Assembly: GCA_017590115.1 (NCBI GenBank)
Contig: JAGGNK010007448.1
Span: 5,806,815 to 5,870,814 of the forward strand
Direction of reading: 5' to 3'
DNA: 64,000 nt
Source: Montifringilla adamsi
Lineage: Eukaryota; Chordata; Aves; Passeriformes; Passeridae
Below are positions 60,831-64,000 of the stretch, in pieces. The notes beneath the pieces are model-generated. The model was not told where the DNA came from and did not search any database. It saw only the letters and a program-made list of their open reading frames with translations. The stretch's first letter is position 1; every line of letters starts with the position of its first letter. A program made the position numbers and the translations under genes.

Positions 60831-60834
60831 CTTT

Positions 60835-61180
60835 TTGAACAGTGCCTTTTTATTGGCGAGTAGATTCGCGGAGCCTTTCTACTTCCTTCATCTGTAAATT
60901 GTCCTCTACATAACGAAGGAACCATTCTGACTATGTTTTGATGTGTGTGTCGCCCAACAGATGTCTGGGTGGTTAAAGTGCCCCCTGAGTACAAATATCC
61001 TGTGTTTGTGAGCTCTTTGATAGTTGGTTCAGGAATCTTTTTGTTCTTTCTTTCTCTCCTCCAGTCCTGGGGGTCTGTAGCAGCTGCCTGCCGAAGTCTC
61101 TCCTTTGTTTTCTGCTCCTGATATCTGTGCCCACAGTGTCATTCCTCTACCCTCTCCCTTATCAAATTAGATTATCTCCT
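60835..61180 (-). mobile_element. Degraded CR1-clade LINE ORF2 (endonuclease region)
   Basis: Read on the minus strand, the segment translates across stops and frameshifts to CYRPP (61082-61068) and then FNHPDICW (60976-60953). These are hallmarks of the apurinic endonuclease domain of CR1/L3 LINEs, where the order is CYRPP, about 30 residues, then DFN-x-PDICW. The conserved G-D of GDFN is changed to G-H. A further piece, VEDNLQMKEV, aligns with the next conserved block in a shifted frame. The copy is an inactive fossil lacking RT and 3' tail. Confidence 0.85.
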
Positions 61181-61184
61181 TCTC

Positions 61185-62990
61185 GTAAGTACTTTTGACA
61201 CGTGCAGCCGTGCAACGGCATGATAAGCATATTGGAACACACTGTTGTGTGTCTGTTGTTCATGTCTCTTGTCCTCTTTGCATCTTTGGGCCAAGCTGGC
61301 ACATTACCTGCCATTCATACTGGTACCATCAGAAGTAAGTTGAGCTGGCTCCTCTCCTGCTTGCAGCCAAGTCCAACACCCCTTTTGGGCACTGCCCCAT
61401 CACTCTGCATGGGAATCCCAGGCCTATTTTGTCCAGGTGTGCCCTCACTTTTCGTCCCTGCTGTCTCCAGCATCTCCCTTTGTGTTCTGGGCTTGACTGG
61501 TGCCACTGAAGATCCTTCAGGGTGTTACAGGCTTCTCTTTGCTCATTCCTTGGCTCCCTGCCTTTCCTGGTTTCCACGTGTGATCCAGAAAAACCTCTTT
61601 GTTATTCTGTCCTTCCTCCCGTCACAAACCTGTGTTTCTGTTCCATCTTTCATGAAAAGGTCTAAGACTGAAGGTGAAATGTGATAACAGCCTTCAAAAA
61701 TATGTCAGTGGCTGCTGCAAACAGGACAGGAATAAACGATTCTCCATGTCCTACGGTGGGTAGGACAAGAAATTATAGGCTTAAACTATAGTACAAGAGA
61801 TATTTAGGTTTCATGTTCAGATATCCTGGGGGTGTAGCACCACAGGAGGCTGCTGGGGAGTCACTGGAGGGGCAGGTGAGATGAGAAGGTGTCAGGAGAG
61901 GTTGGGAGCCAAGGGAGAGTGGGATGATCCAGAAGATCATTTTTCATCCTCTTCAGCCCTCTTACCTTCCCTTCCATCTGCTGGAAGCCTCCAGCTAGGC
62001 AAGGGGCTTTTCATGGCTTGCTCAGCCAGGCTCATGCCTTTCTCTAGCCTTGCCCTTTGTCTCTGTTGCAGCAGTTCTGACAAACACAATTGCAGCAAGC
62101 CTGGAAATAGTCGGGGCAAGGCGCTCCTCCCCAAACCTTTCCTTGGTGCTTGGTGGCTCTTTCAAACCCATACACTGGTGGAGGCAATGGCAGCTGCCAT
62201 CAGAGCACTGGGACATGCAGAAATGATCAAAACAAACAATTTGGTACACCCAGAAGGGTCAAGGGGGCAGGCTCAGAGGTGCTGCTCAAGGCCCTCGATG
62301 GGAAGCTGCTGCCAGCTTTGCAGAGGGATGTGTTTGGCACTGTCAGTGCACAGGTGGAGATGGGAGGCTACTGATGGCTCCTGGAAGTGCTGTCTCAGCT
62401 GGTGGTGTGGGGCTCCCTTTGGCTCAGCTGACGGTGAGAGTGTGGGCACGAGGGATGGGAGCTGCACCACTGCCAGCAGCTGTGTGCCCACCCTCAGTGG
62501 GACACCAGGACATGCAGGAAGATGGAGATTTGGGGGAGTCGGGGAAGCAGGAGTCCTTGCAGAGCTCCCCATCCCCACTTCCTCAGCAGGACACTGCAGG
62601 GCATCAGCCAGACTGCTGTCTTTGCCAAAATAAAAATTAAGGAGCCCAAAACTCACAGAGGGCTCCATCCAAAGCAAGCACATGAGCAGCCACATTGTTC
62701 CTGACACTGCTGGATGGGAGGTTGTGCAGTCCCCTGGGCACCTTCAGCTGCCTGCTCCCAACACCCACCTCTCCTCAGCCTTCCCCATCTGGCACTGCCA
62801 TGATTGTGTCGGGGTCCAGCCACATCTGTGCTGTCCCTGCTTCCCTCCCCAAACTTCCCTGCTTCCTCTCCCTGGGGTGCTGGAGGGGTCCAGGGTCCTG
62901 GTCAGCCTTGACCCCCTTCACTCACCCTGCAGCATCATCCCCTTTCACAGCTCCCTACCATGAGAGGCGGGCAGGGAGAAACAGGCAGAT
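61185..62990. other. Noncoding, nothing recognised
   Basis: No coding frame of interest. The 250-codon plus-strand frame at 61881-62633 is composition-driven. Confidence 0.5.
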
Positions 62991-62994
62991 GAAT

Positions 62995-63055
62995 AATTTA
63001 TTATAACAATGCAAAATAGGGTTTTAAAACTCTACCCATATAAATATTTATTTTT
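62995..63055 (-). terminator. Two minus-strand poly(A) signals
   Basis: TTTATT at 62997-63002 and 63047-63052 read AATAAA on the minus strand and lie 50 bp apart in an AT-rich patch at the edge of GC-richer DNA. This layout is typical of the 3' end of a leftward transcript. No coding exon is recognised upstream at 63061-63560, so the transcript, if real, is noncoding or this is pure UTR. Confidence 0.35.
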
Positions 63056-64000
63056 GACTCGTTAGCACCACAGCTGCCTCCATGCCCCCCAACCCTTCTC
63101 CTTTCAGAAGACCCCCCAGCCTTTGGGCTGTCGTGGCTGGTTCTCCTGCTTCATCTGTCTGTCTGTCTATCCTGCCCTTGCTTTTCACATGATCTGAGCC
63201 CTGGTGCCAAACGCTTCCTGGGAAAGAGGAAAAAACCCAACTCTTTCTTGCGTACACGCACACAAAAAACAACAAGGGGAGGGGGGAGACGGAGCAGCAC
63301 ACACAGGCACACGCACAAAACCCTTTGAAGCCTGTGCAGGGTGAGGGTTGTTTCTGTGGTAACGGCGCGGGGATTGGCGGCGGTAGGCGAGGGCCTCCAT
63401 CCCGCCGTGGTGCCGAGTGATTAATGAGCCGTTGCTGGGCTCTACGGGAGCGCCTGGGCCGGGCTGGGCACCGTGGGGCTGCTCCAGCGCCGCCGGACTT
63501 TGGACGCTTCTTCATCCTCCTCTGCTCGCCCCCAGGCGTGCTTGCTTCAGCAGCACCCCACATCTCCTTGGTGTGGGCTTTTGTGGGGTGTCAGCCCTCC
63601 GAGGGATGGGGCAGCCAGGCTTGGGACATCCCTTTGTCCCCTGTCCTGATGGTTCCAGACCATGCTTGGGGCTGTGGCCTTCATCCTGACACGGGGCCTT
63701 GCTCCTCTGCACTGTTGTTGATCCTAGAGCAGGTCTGGCATTTCTTCTGGTGCAGAGCTGTGGGGGTACATGGTGGCATCCCCAGGGCCACAAGGCAGTT
63801 CCATCTGGTGGGTGCAGGTGAGCCCACACTATTTTGGGGAGTGTCACTCACAGCCTCACCTCAACAGCCGCCCTTGGCCCCATTGCTGCCTGCAGCTGCC
63901 TGAATCCCTCCTACCCTACAGCTCCCAAGGCTGAAAGGTGGCTTATGGCTGAGCAGTGACAAGAGCTGTGCTCTCCTTGTCCCATGCCAGCCTTGTTTTG
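63056..64000. other. Right edge: possible UTR-like sequence and a CpG patch
   Basis: Positions 63061-63350 could be 3' UTR of a leftward transcript. Positions 63360-63520 are CpG-rich (AACGGCGCGGGG, GGCGGCGGTAGGCG, CCCGCCGTGG) with GTGATTAATGAGCCG. A 171-codon minus-strand frame covers the patch but has no domain I know. From 63540 on, ordinary intergenic DNA. Confidence 0.4.

Noticed and set aside
61881..62633. 250-codon plus-strand open frame
   Set aside because: Ser/Cys/Leu-rich translation without domain or promoter.

Overview
The window looks like bird nuclear DNA. It carries the 3' tail of an avian CR1 LINE with the ATTCTATG repeat, a degraded CR1 ORF2 endonuclease segment, and a solo LTR of a type I remember as common in birds. 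Its single clear gene is the intronless immediate-early gene IER5L. GC-rich islands and sparse repeats fit an avian microchromosome; IER5L lies in human 9q34.11, which I recall as matching chicken chromosome 17. The species cannot be named from this sequence.

Layout. Positions 1-5600 are noncoding flank with a few AT-rich, enhancer-like blocks. A CpG-dense island with no credible ORF lies at about 5650-7030. IER5L is on the minus strand: poly(A) signal near 7155, a 1.25 kb 3' UTR with AU-rich motifs and homopolymer tracts, coding exon 8415-9383, and a TATA/CCAAT promoter at about 9541-9640. A possible divergent plus-strand transcript starts beside it, with a strong splice donor at 9812. The remaining 54 kb holds no protein-coding gene I can support. 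It has the character of a gene desert: many blocks whose base composition and motif content (homeodomain TAATTA, octamer ATGCAAAT, TCF-like CCTTTGAT) resemble conserved noncoding elements, separated by unremarkable G/C-mixed sequence.

Notable items in the desert are a CpG island at 15.9-16.6 kb with two opposed ZNF143-like sites, a TATA box and a short hairpin-plus-T5 segment; a well-formed 59 bp candidate exon at 38.66 kb; a solo LTR at 30.4-31.5 kb; old L2-like and CR1 LINE remnants at 50.2 and 61 kb; and paired minus-strand poly(A) signals at 63 kb that may mark the end of an unannotated transcript.

How it may work together (inference): in human the region upstream of IER5L is, from memory, gene-poor with lncRNAs, and PTPA lies beyond its 3' end. 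The blocks here could be distal regulatory DNA for IER5L or for genes outside the window. Conservation cannot be measured from one sequence, so every regulatory call is a candidate only.
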